Both the position numbers and the translations under genes were made by a program. A stretch of DNA of 64,000 nt from Paracoccus sp. N5 (lineage in GTDB: Bacteria > Pseudomonadota > Alphaproteobacteria > Rhodobacterales > Rhodobacteraceae). Shown here one piece after another: positions 8,526 to 16,508 of the stretch; within the stretch, counting starts at the first letter, position 1; the number at the start of each line of letters is the position of its first letter. Below the pieces are notes generated by a model, which worked only from the letters and a program-made list of their open reading frames with translations, ran no database searches and had not been told where the DNA came from. The stretch lies in assembly GCF_000371965.1 (NCBI RefSeq), contig NZ_AQUO01000002.1, positions 574,001 to 638,000 on the forward strand, given 5' to 3'.

Positions 8526-9290
8526 ATGAGGCGGCAGATGGGCAGAACCTGGCAAGCGGCGGCGGCGATTCTGCTGGCCTTGGCGGGCTGCGTCGCGGCA
8601 CCCGTGCCGCAGCCGGGGGCGGGCGCGACACGGCCGCTGCCCGAACTGGCCGCGCCGGCGCCGGACACGCCGGCGGGGGCCCGCGCCTCAGCCCGGGCCT
8701 TCATCGCGGTCATCAACCGGATGGAGCCGGCGGTCGAACGCGAATGCGTGGCGCGCCGCAAGCAGCCGATCAGCTGCGATTTCCAGTTCGTCGTCGACGA
8801 CCGCCCCGGGTTGGAGCCGAACGCATTCCAGACCGTGGACGCGACCGGACGCCCGGTGATCGGCTTTACCCTGGCCCTGATCGGCGAGGCGCGCAATGCC
8901 GACGAACTGGCCTTCGTCGTCGGGCACGAGGCCAGCCACCACATCCTGGGCCACATCAACCGCAAGAGCAGCGCCGCCACCATGGGCGCGGTGATCCTGG
9001 GCGGGCTGGCCAGCGCCTATGGCGGCAATGCCGATGCGGTGAAGTCGGCGCAGGATTTCGGCGCCCAGTTCGGCGCCCGCTACTATTCCAAGGACTGGGA
9101 ACTCGAGGCCGACTATCTGGGCGCCATCATCACGCTGAATGCCGGCTTCGATCCGCAGCACGGGGCGCAGTTCTTTGCCCGCATTCCCGACCCGGGCGAC
9201 AAGATCATGGGCACGCACCCCTCGAATGTCTCGCGCATGGCGCAGGTGGCGCGGGCCGTGGGCGACTATCGCGCCGGGCGGGTGCGATAA
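8526..9290 (+). CDS. M48-family metalloprotease, lipoprotein
   Basis: A zinc protease of the BepA/Oma1 kind, 254 residues, probably acting in envelope protein quality control. A signal sequence ends in the lipobox LALAGC, giving acylation at Cys22. The zinc motif HEASH is at about 134-138 (a full HExxH), and the third ligand glutamate is in WELEADYLG near 186-190. It ends with DKIMGTHPSNVSRM, typical of the family. ATG 8526 is chosen because AAGGAC lies about nine bases upstream; GTG 8502 is possible but would place the signal peptide after a charged extension. No TPR repeats are present, so this is the short form. Confidence 0.85.
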   Translation: MRRQMGRTWQAAAAILLALAGCVAAPVPQPGAGATRPLPELAAPAPDTPAGARASARAFIAVINRMEPAVERECVARRKQPISCDFQFVVDDRPGLEPNAFQTVDATGRPVIGFTLALIGEARNADELAFVVGHEASHHILGHINRKSSAATMGAVILGGLASAYGGNADAVKSAQDFGAQFGARYYSKDWELEADYLGAIITLNAGFDPQHGAQFFARIPDPGDKIMGTHPSNVSRMAQVARAVGDYRAGRVR

Positions 9291-9530
9291 TTCCGCCGCT
9301 TGTGACATTCCCGCATCACCGGACCGTGATTGCCGAAAACGACAGGTTAACGAAACCTGCAACATTCCTGCGGTTGTGTCGCTGCTCCCGGAGGCTCATC
9401 CGCAATTTTGCCTAGGAACGTGGTGTTCCGAGCAAAAATTCGCTTTCATAGGCGAGAAACTGCCGATAGTTTCCGTTCTGGGTTGTGCGCCGTTCATGGT
9501 CACGAGCGGTTCGGGTTTTTAGGAGCTTTT
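9291..9530. other. Non-coding interval, 240 bases
   Basis: The only structure seen is a short inverted repeat, CAGGTT at 9343-9348 and AACCTG at 9354-9359, with a five-base loop and no T-run. AT content rises toward the end, and an AGGAG ribosome-binding site at 9521-9525 serves the next gene. A promoter for the 9531 gene is expected here, but I cannot place it with confidence. Confidence 0.4.
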
Positions 9531-9872
9531 ATGATCGGGGTTATTCTGTGGAGCAGTCCCGCCAAGGAAAAAGCGGTGATCTGGTGCGAGGATCATGGCG
9601 CCTTGGCTTATCTTCAGGGAAAAGAAAGCCTTGTTTTTCCAGGCGATTGGCCCGAAGCGGGCGATCTGGTCGAACTTGAGATCGAGACGATCAAGGATCT
9701 GCGCCACGCGCGCAGCGTGAGCCTCGTCTCGGGCAACAAGCGTTCGGAATTGCCAAGCCTGCTGCGGGGGATCGGCGAAAAGCCCGAAATGCCGCGCCCG
9801 GTGCTGCGGGTGATCTCGAACCCCGATTCGGGATTGCACGAGCGGCCGCTGAAAATCGCGGCCGCCCGCTAG
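9531..9872 (+). CDS. Conserved hypothetical protein (113 aa), possible small beta-barrel
   Basis: A 113-residue cytoplasmic protein, MIGVILWSSPAKEKAVIWCE..., with no signal peptide. The first 70 residues alternate hydrophobic and charged residues as in a small beta-barrel (AVIWCEDHGALAYLQG, GDLVELEIE, ARSVSLV). This vaguely recalls cold-shock or OB-fold proteins, but the RNA-binding motifs are absent. A proline-rich tail follows. The start is secure: AGGAG lies five bases upstream of the ATG. It is convergent with ilvN, with six bases between the stops. Function unknown. Confidence 0.7.
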   Translation: MIGVILWSSPAKEKAVIWCEDHGALAYLQGKESLVFPGDWPEAGDLVELEIETIKDLRHARSVSLVSGNKRSELPSLLRGIGEKPEMPRPVLRVISNPDSGLHERPLKIAAAR

Positions 9873-9878
9873 GGCGAA

Positions 9879-10439
9879 TCAGGCGCCGCGCGCCAGCGCG
9901 GCGACCCCGGTGCGGGCCTGGTCCGACAGGCCCAGCGGCCGCATCAGATCGGCGAAGGCATCCAGCTTCTCGGACGTGCCGGTAATCTCGAAGACAAAGC
10001 TTTCCAGCGTCGAATCGACCACACTGGCGCGAAAGATCTCGGCGATTCGCAGCGCTTCGACGCGCTTCTCGCCCTTGCCCGCCACCTTGAACAGACCCAG
10101 TTCCCGCTCGACGCTGCGGCCCTCGACGGTCAGGTCGTGGACATCATGCACCGGCACGATGCGGCCAAGCTGCGCCTTGATCTGCTCGATCACCGCCGGG
10201 GTGCCGCGCGTCACGATGGTGATGCGCGAACGGTGGCCCAAGTGGTCGACCTCGGCCACGGTCAGGCTGTCGATGTTGTAGCCTCGGCCCGAGAACAGGC
10301 CGATGACCCGGGCCAGCACGCCCGGCTCGTTTTCCACCAGGACCGCCAGCGTGTGCGATTCGATGATCTCGGCATTCGGGTCGCGCAGGTCATAGGCCGA
10401 ATGGCTGGATGCGCCCTTCTGGATATTCAGTGCCGCCAT
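9879..10439 (-). CDS. ilvN: Acetolactate synthase, small (regulatory) subunit
   Basis: The regulatory partner of the large subunit encoded immediately upstream, conferring valine feedback control on the first common step of branched-chain amino acid synthesis. The 186-residue length is typical of the IlvH/IlvN long form. An ACT domain at about residues 28-100 is recognised from HTLAVLVENEPGVLARVIGL and the following FSGRGYNIDSLTV. The C-terminal half (RIAEIFRASVVDSTLESFVF) matches the second regulatory domain. Twenty-two bases separate it from the large-subunit gene, so the two are one operon. Confidence 0.95.
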   Translation of the reverse strand: MAALNIQKGASSHSAYDLRDPNAEIIESHTLAVLVENEPGVLARVIGLFSGRGYNIDSLTVAEVDHLGHRSRITIVTRGTPAVIEQIKAQLGRIVPVHDVHDLTVEGRSVERELGLFKVAGKGEKRVEALRIAEIFRASVVDSTLESFVFEITGTSEKLDAFADLMRPLGLSDQARTGVAALARGA

Positions 10440-10461
10440 GTTCTTCTCGCTTTCCTAAAAC

Positions 10462-12216
10462 TCAGACCAGGGCCGCGCCGGCGCCGGTGATGGCACCCTC
10501 GGTCGCGGCCTCGCCCAGGAGCATCTCGTTATGCGGTTTGCCCGAGGGGATCATCGGGAAGCAGTTCTCGTGCTTCTCGACCAGCACGTCCAGGATGAAG
10601 GGCCCGTCATAGTCGATCATCTCCTGGATGGCGGCGTCCAGATCGGCCGGATCCGAGACGGTGCGACCCTTGCAGCCAAAGGCCTCGGCCAGCTTCACGA
10701 AATCGGGCAGGCTTTCCGACCAGCTCTGGCTGTAGCGTTCGCCGTGAAGCAATTGCTGCCACTGCCGCACCATGCCAAGCCGTTCATTGTTCAGGATGAA
10801 TTGCTTGACCGGGGCGCGGAATTGCACCGCCGTGCCCATCTCCTGCATGTTCATCAGCCAAGACGCCTCGCCGGCGACGTTGATCACCAGCGCCTCGGGA
10901 TGCGCGACCTGCGCCCCGATCGAGGCCGGCAGGCCATAGCCCATCGTCCCCAACCCGCCCGAGGTCATCCAGTGGTTCGGGTCGTCGAAATGCAGGAACT
11001 GCGCCGCCCACATCTGGTGCTGGCCGACCTCGGTGGTGATATAGGGCTTCCTGGCCGCGGTCAGCGCCTGCAGCCGTTGCAGGGCGTATTGCGGCTTGAT
11101 CACCTTGTCCGAGCCGCGATAGCCAAGGCAGTTCTTGGCCTTCCACTGCTCGATCTGCACCCACCATTTCCGCAGGCCCTCGGCATTGGTCTTGCGGCCG
11201 CGCGCCTTCCAGATCTTCAGCATGTCCTCGAGCACATGGCCGACGTCGCCGACGATGGGCAGGTCGACGCGGATCACCTTGTTGATCGAGCTCGGGTCGA
11301 TGTCGATCTGCGCCTTGACCGAACCGGGGCTGAAATCCGCCACCCGGCCGGTGATGCGGTCGTCGAAGCGCGCCCCGACCGCGATCATCAGGTCGCAGTC
11401 GTGCATGGCCATGTTGGCCTCGTAAAGTCCGTGCATGCCCAGCATGCCGATCCATTTCCCGCCCGAGGCCGGATAGGCGCCCAGGCCCATCAGCGTCGAG
11501 GTCACCGGGAATCCGGTCGCCTCGGCCAGCTCGCGCAAGAGCTGGCTCGCGCCGGTGCCCGAGTTGATGACGCCGCCGCCGGTGTAAAGGATCGGCCGCT
11601 CGGCCGTCTCCATCAGCTCGACCAGCCGGGTGATGGTGGCCAGGTCGCCCTTCTTCGCCGGCTGATAGCTCGGCGTCTCGATCTGCTTCGGGCCGACATA
11701 GTCGCCGGTGGCGAATTGCACGTCCTTCGGGATGTCGATCAGCACCGGCCCCGGACGGCCCGAGGTGGCGATGTGGAACGCCTTGTGGATGGTCGCCGCC
11801 AGCTGGTCGGTCTCCTTCACCAGCCAGTTGTGCTTGGTGCAGGGCCGGGTGATGCCGATGGTATCGGCCTCTTGGAAGCCGTCGGTGCCGATCAGGAAGG
11901 TCGGGACCTGGCCGGTCAGTACGACGATGGGAATCGAATCCATCAGCGCATCGGTCAGGCCGGTGACCGCATTGGTCGCGCCCGGCCCCGAGGTGACCAG
12001 AACCACCCCCGGCTTGCCGGTCGAACGGGCATAGCCCTCGGCCATGTGGACCGCGCCCTGTTCGTGGCGAACCAGGATGTGCTTGATGTCGTTCTGCTGG
12101 AAGATCTCGTCATAGATGGGTAGCACCGCCCCGCCCGGATAGCCGAATACGGTGTCGACGCCCTGATCGCGCAGAGCCTCGATAACCATCCTTGCACCGG
12201 TCATTTCTCGGGACAT
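10462..12216 (-). CDS. ilvB: Acetolactate synthase, large (catalytic) subunit
   Basis: A TPP-dependent enzyme condensing two pyruvates, or pyruvate with 2-ketobutyrate, in isoleucine/valine synthesis; 584 residues. The catalytic glutamate is in ILVRHEQGAVHMAEGYAR, near residue 53. The TPP-binding region reads INVAGEASWLMNMQEMGTA ending at ILNNERLG; the usual GDG at the start of this motif is GEA here, as I recall for other Rhodobacteraceae. ATG 12216 is chosen because GGAGA lies about six bases upstream; longer starts (12240 GTG) lack such spacing. Promoter signals are probably in the AT-rich stretch 12330-12370, but no leader peptide is evident. Confidence 0.95.
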   Translation of the reverse strand: MSREMTGARMVIEALRDQGVDTVFGYPGGAVLPIYDEIFQQNDIKHILVRHEQGAVHMAEGYARSTGKPGVVLVTSGPGATNAVTGLTDALMDSIPIVVLTGQVPTFLIGTDGFQEADTIGITRPCTKHNWLVKETDQLAATIHKAFHIATSGRPGPVLIDIPKDVQFATGDYVGPKQIETPSYQPAKKGDLATITRLVELMETAERPILYTGGGVINSGTGASQLLRELAEATGFPVTSTLMGLGAYPASGGKWIGMLGMHGLYEANMAMHDCDLMIAVGARFDDRITGRVADFSPGSVKAQIDIDPSSINKVIRVDLPIVGDVGHVLEDMLKIWKARGRKTNAEGLRKWWVQIEQWKAKNCLGYRGSDKVIKPQYALQRLQALTAARKPYITTEVGQHQMWAAQFLHFDDPNHWMTSGGLGTMGYGLPASIGAQVAHPEALVINVAGEASWLMNMQEMGTAVQFRAPVKQFILNNERLGMVRQWQQLLHGERYSQSWSESLPDFVKLAEAFGCKGRTVSDPADLDAAIQEMIDYDGPFILDVLVEKHENCFPMIPSGKPHNEMLLGEAATEGAITGAGAALV

Positions 12217-12383
12217 GCCCATTCTCCATCTGTAAGACACGGCGCGGCCAGCCCGGAAGGGTCTTGCCGCGTCGCGGAAAACTATGGGGGCCGCGTGGCA
12301 GGGTCAATGCCGATTGTCCAAGAAAATGACCCCACCCGGCGAAATATTGAAATATAATTACCGAAACTGCCGCCTCTCGGTAA

Positions 12384-13223
12384 TCATCCGCCGGCCTGGG
12401 GCAGGGTAATCCGCGCCACCTGCTCGACGATGGGGTCGATCGACAGCGGGTGGATGTCCGAACTGTGCTGCGCCGGATCGCCGATCGGCTGCCAGACGCC
12501 GCCCTTGTAGATCTCCAGCGCCGAAAACCGGGCCTTGTAGTCCATCTTGCGGCTGCCCGGCACCCAGTAGCCCAGATAGACGAAGGGCAGCCCGGCGCTG
12601 CGCGCCAGCTCGATATGGTCCAGGATGATGTGGGTGCCCAGGCTCTGCTCCTCCAGCGCCGGGTCGTAGAAGCTGTAGACGAGGCTCAGCCCGTCATCCA
12701 GCACATCGGTCAGGCAGACCGCGACCAGCCGGTCCGACCCCGGCGCCAGCGGCATCTGCCCGCCCTCATGCGCGCGATATTCGATGACGCGGGTGCGGAC
12801 CGGGGTTTCCTCGATCATCGCGGCGAATTCGAAGATGTCCATGTCGGCCATGCCGCCGTCGGCGTGGCGTTGGTCCAGATAGGCGCGGAACAGCTCGTAT
12901 TGTTCCTCGGTCGCCCAGGCGCTGGTCGCCAGCCGGCGCAGATGCGCGTTGCGCCGCGCCACCCGGCGCTGCGTGCGCGAGGGCTGGAACTCGGACACCC
13001 GGATGCGGGCCGACATGCAGGCGACGCAGCTTTCGCAGCTGGGCCGGTAAAGCACGTTCTGCGAGCGGCGGAAGCCCTGGCGCGACAGCGCATTGTTCAG
13101 CTCATTGGCCGAATCGCCCGCCAGCGCGGTGAACAGCTTGCGCTCGGCCCGGCCATGCAGATAGGGGCAGGGCTGCGGTGCCGTCACGTAGAACTGCGGC
13201 GCATGGGGCAGGCTGTGCCGCAT
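12384..13223 (-). CDS. bpt: Aspartate/glutamate leucyltransferase (ATE family)
   Basis: Attaches leucine from leucyl-tRNA to proteins with N-terminal Asp or Glu, marking them for ClpAP degradation (N-degron pathway). The 279-residue length is typical of alphaproteobacterial Bpt. The N-terminal ATE domain shows PCPYLHGRAERKLFT and the cysteine cluster YRPSCESCVACMSARI; the C-terminal domain shows GTHIILDHIELARSAGLPFV and YLGYWVPGSRKMDYKARF. The start is the ATG before RHSLPHAPQFY, where the family begins. It is divergent from glnE, with about 217 bases between starts. Assigning Bpt rather than arginyltransferase rests on family naming in this group. Confidence 0.88.
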   Translation of the reverse strand: MRHSLPHAPQFYVTAPQPCPYLHGRAERKLFTALAGDSANELNNALSRQGFRRSQNVLYRPSCESCVACMSARIRVSEFQPSRTQRRVARRNAHLRRLATSAWATEEQYELFRAYLDQRHADGGMADMDIFEFAAMIEETPVRTRVIEYRAHEGGQMPLAPGSDRLVAVCLTDVLDDGLSLVYSFYDPALEEQSLGTHIILDHIELARSAGLPFVYLGYWVPGSRKMDYKARFSALEIYKGGVWQPIGDPAQHSSDIHPLSIDPIVEQVARITLPQAGG

Positions 13224-13440
13224 CAGCCGCGCCCCCGGCGGTCGGGGCGGCCGGAATCCCGCTTTCGGTTCGCTGTGGTTTCGGCGCGCATGGGCGGCGG
13301 ATCGTCTATCGATGGTTGCACTGAGCCCAGAGCCTAGCAACAGATCCCCCGCGCGCCAAGCATGGAAAACCATAAGATTTGCCGCGCCGCCTGCGGTTTT
13401 CCCGCATTGACCCGGCGGGGCCTGCGGCTAGGCTGCGGCC

Positions 13441-16242
13441 ATGGATTTCGCCGCCCGCATCACCCGCCTGCCGCTTCCCGTCGATCCCGCCCGCGGCCAG
13501 TCCGCCTGGCAGGCAACGGGCATCCTCGACCCGCGCCTGGGCGACCTGATCCGCGGCGCCGCCGGATCGAGCCCCTATCTCGCCGGGCTGATCGGCCGCG
13601 AGGCCGACTGGCTCGCCGAGGCACTGGCGCATGAGGATGTCGTCGCGCGCGAAACGGCGGGGTTCGAGAGCCTCACTGCCGACGAACTCGGCCCGGCGCT
13701 GCGCCGCGCCAAGCGCCGGGTCGCGCTGTGGACGGCATTGGCCGACCTGGGCGGGGTCTGGCCGCTGGAACAGGTCACCGGCGCGCTGACCGAACTGGCC
13801 GACCGGGCCGCGGACCTGGCCTTGCGCGTGCATGTCGCGGCCGAACGCGCGCGCGGCAAGCTGCCCCCGACTCAGGCCGATGCCGGCGGCATCGTCGCGC
13901 TTGCCATGGGCAAGATGGGGGCGGCCGAGCTGAACTATTCCTCGGACATCGACCTGATCGTGCTTTACGACGACAGCGCCTATGCCCGCGACGACCAGCA
14001 CGAGGCCCGCGCGGCGCTGATCCGCGCCACCCGCAAGGCGGCGGCGACGATTTCGGACAATACCGACCAGGGCTATGTCTTCCGCACCGACCTGCGGCTG
14101 CGGCCCGACGCCTCGGTGACGCCGGTCTGCATCTCGATCTCGGCGGCGCTCGCCTATTACGAGGCCGAGGGCCGGACCTGGGAACGCAGCGCCTATATCA
14201 AGGCGCGGCCCTGCGCGGGCGATCTGGCCGCCGGCGCTCGTTTCCTGCGCGAGCTCGAGCCCTTCGTCTGGCGCCGGCACCTGGATTTCGCCACCATCCA
14301 GGACGCGCATGACATGCGGCTGCGCATCCGCGAGCACAAGGGCCTGTCCGGCCGCATCGAGGCCGCCGGCCACAACATGAAGCTGGGCCAGGGCGGCATC
14401 CGCGAGATCGAGTTCTTCACCCAGACCCGGCAGCTGATCGCCGGCGGCCGCGACCCGGACCTGCGCGTGCGCGGCACCGTCGAAGGCTTGGCACGGCTGG
14501 CCGAAAAGGGCTGGGTTCCCGCCGATGTCGCCGCCGAACTGACCGGGCATTACCGCGAGCACCGCGAGATCGAGCACCGCATCCAGATGGTCAACGACGC
14601 CCAGACCCATTCGCTGCCGAACTCGGCCGAGGGGCTCGACACCATCGCCCGCCTGATGGGCGAGGCCGATACCGCCGCCTGGTCCCGGCGCCTGGTCGGC
14701 CGGCTGCATCGCGTCGAGGCGCTGACCGGCGAATTCTTCGCCCCCGGAGAAAGCCGCGCGCGTCCCGACCTTTCCCCCGAGGCCGAGGCCATGGTCGAGC
14801 GCTGGCGCAGCTATCCGGCCCTGCGTTCGGCGCGCGGCCGCGAGGTCTTTGCCCGCATCGAGCCCGAGCTGCTGAACCGGCTGGTCGCCGCCACCCATTC
14901 GGACGAGGCCCTGGCGCGCTTCGACGCCTTCCTGGCCGGGCTGCCCGCCGGCGTGCAGCTGTTTTCGCTTTTCGAGGCCAATCCGCAGCTGATCGACCTG
15001 ATCGTCGACATCTGCGGCACCGCGCCGGCGCTGGCCGCCTATCTGGCCCGCCACCCCGAGGTGCTGGATGCGGTGCTGGGCGGCAGCTTCTTCTCGGAAT
15101 GGCCGGGGGCGATCGAGCTGCGCCGCCAGCTCGATGCCATGCTGCTGGGCGTGCTTGCGGCGCCGGACGGCGGCTATGAGCGGGCGCTGGACGCGGCGCG
15201 GCGTTGGGCGCATGAATGGCAGTTCCGCACCGGCGTGCATCACCTGCGCGCGCTGATCGGTGCCGAGGAGGCCGGCGGCCAATATGCCGATATCGCCGAT
15301 GCCGCGGTCGCGGCGCTGTTCCCGGTGGTCGCCGCCGAATTCGCCCGCCGGCACGGCCCGCCGCCGGGGCGCGGCGCGGTGGTGCTGGGCATGGGCTCGC
15401 TGGGCGCGCGGCAGCTGAACGCCAGTTCGGACCTGGACCTGATCGTGATCTATGACGCGGCCGGGCAGGACAGTTCCGACGGGTCCAAGCCCTTGGCGAC
15501 GCGGGCCTATTACGCGCGGCTGACCCAGGCGATGATCACCGCGATCTCGGCGCCGACCTCGGCCGGGCGGCTCTACGAGGTGGACATGCGGCTGCGCCCC
15601 TCGGGTCGCCAGGGTCCGGTCGCGACCTCGGTGCAGAGTTTCCGCGACTATCAGTTGACCGAGGCCTGGACCTGGGAGCACCTGGCCCTGACCCGCGCCC
15701 GGGTGATCGGCACCTGCGGCGCCGATTCCGAGACGCTGGCCGCCGAGGTCGAGGCGCTGCGGGTCGAGGTTCTGGCGGCGCGCGGCACGGACGCCCGCGT
15801 CCTGCCCGACCTGGCCGAGATGCGGGCGCGGATCTTTGCCGCCAAGGCCCCCGACGGCGCCTGGGAGGCCAAGATCGGCCGCGGCGGGCTTCAGGACATC
15901 GAACTGCTGGCGCAGAGCTTCGCATTGCGCGCTGCCGCCCCGGCCCGCGCGGCGCTGGCGCAGTTGCGGGCCGGCCCGCGCGCGGGTCTGATCGCGGCCG
16001 ATCTGGCCGGACAGCTGAGCGCGGCCCGGCGTTTCCTGTGGAATCTGCAATGCGCCGGCCGGCTGCTGACCGAAAAGGCCCTGGACATGGACAGTATCGG
16101 CAAGGGCGGGCAGGCCTTCCTGCTGCGGGAAACCGGCTGCGAGACGCTGGAGCAACTGGCCGCCCGGCTGGCTGAGACCGTCGAGACCGCCGGCAGCATC
16201 ATCGACAAGGCGCTGAACCAGGACGCGGCTGCCGCCGTCTGA
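13441..16242 (+). CDS. glnE: Bifunctional glutamine synthetase adenylyltransferase/adenylyl-removing enzyme
   Basis: Adds AMP to, or removes it from, glutamine synthetase according to nitrogen status and PII state. The 933-residue protein has the two expected nucleotidyltransferase domains. The N-terminal (removing) half has NYSSDIDLIVLYD near residue 160-172, and the C-terminal (adding) half has NASSDLDLIVIYD near 655-667; both show the G/S-S-D-x-D metal-binding motif. GQGGIREIEFFTQ and GRGGLQDIELLAQ are the paired family motifs following each domain. It stands alone, with bpt divergent upstream and a glycosyltransferase gene convergent downstream. Confidence 0.95.
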   Translation: MDFAARITRLPLPVDPARGQSAWQATGILDPRLGDLIRGAAGSSPYLAGLIGREADWLAEALAHEDVVARETAGFESLTADELGPALRRAKRRVALWTALADLGGVWPLEQVTGALTELADRAADLALRVHVAAERARGKLPPTQADAGGIVALAMGKMGAAELNYSSDIDLIVLYDDSAYARDDQHEARAALIRATRKAAATISDNTDQGYVFRTDLRLRPDASVTPVCISISAALAYYEAEGRTWERSAYIKARPCAGDLAAGARFLRELEPFVWRRHLDFATIQDAHDMRLRIREHKGLSGRIEAAGHNMKLGQGGIREIEFFTQTRQLIAGGRDPDLRVRGTVEGLARLAEKGWVPADVAAELTGHYREHREIEHRIQMVNDAQTHSLPNSAEGLDTIARLMGEADTAAWSRRLVGRLHRVEALTGEFFAPGESRARPDLSPEAEAMVERWRSYPALRSARGREVFARIEPELLNRLVAATHSDEALARFDAFLAGLPAGVQLFSLFEANPQLIDLIVDICGTAPALAAYLARHPEVLDAVLGGSFFSEWPGAIELRRQLDAMLLGVLAAPDGGYERALDAARRWAHEWQFRTGVHHLRALIGAEEAGGQYADIADAAVAALFPVVAAEFARRHGPPPGRGAVVLGMGSLGARQLNASSDLDLIVIYDAAGQDSSDGSKPLATRAYYARLTQAMITAISAPTSAGRLYEVDMRLRPSGRQGPVATSVQSFRDYQLTEAWTWEHLALTRARVIGTCGADSETLAAEVEALRVEVLAARGTDARVLPDLAEMRARIFAAKAPDGAWEAKIGRGGLQDIELLAQSFALRAAAPARAALAQLRAGPRAGLIAADLAGQLSAARRFLWNLQCAGRLLTEKALDMDSIGKGGQAFLLRETGCETLEQLAARLAETVETAGSIIDKALNQDAAAAV

Positions 16243-16508
16243 TGCCTGCTCGCGGTGGGCGGTGGCAGCAGAAACATCCAGAGGAACGCGGCGCGAGGTG
16301 CGAGAAGCCAGCGGTCGGGGGAACCGAAATCGGCCTCGCCGAAGGCTGGTTTCCTAAGGTTGAAGCGCAGGGACGGCCGCAGGCCGACTTCCGGCTTGCG
16401 CCAACGCCCGAATCACCCGCACTGGATCATGCCTGACCACGATCCTGGCCGAAGTTGGAGCATCTCCTCCATGCTGTCGCCTCTGCGCTGACCGCCGAGA
16501 GATCCTTT
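16243..16508. other. Non-coding interval, 266 bases
   Basis: Lies between the convergent glnE and glycosyltransferase genes. No convincing coding frame, RNA gene or T-tailed terminator hairpin is visible. Short GC-rich inverted stretches exist (for example GGCCTCGCCGAAGGC near 16333) but are weak. Confidence 0.35.

Noticed and set aside
13306..16155. Very long open reading frame antisense to glnE
   Set aside because: It mirrors third-position GC bias on the opposite strand; its product is glycine/arginine/glutamine-rich without domains, while glnE is a clear full-length gene.
16243..16508. Possible small genes between glnE and the glycosyltransferase gene
   Set aside because: Frames are arginine/serine/proline-rich, mutually overlapping and lack start signals.
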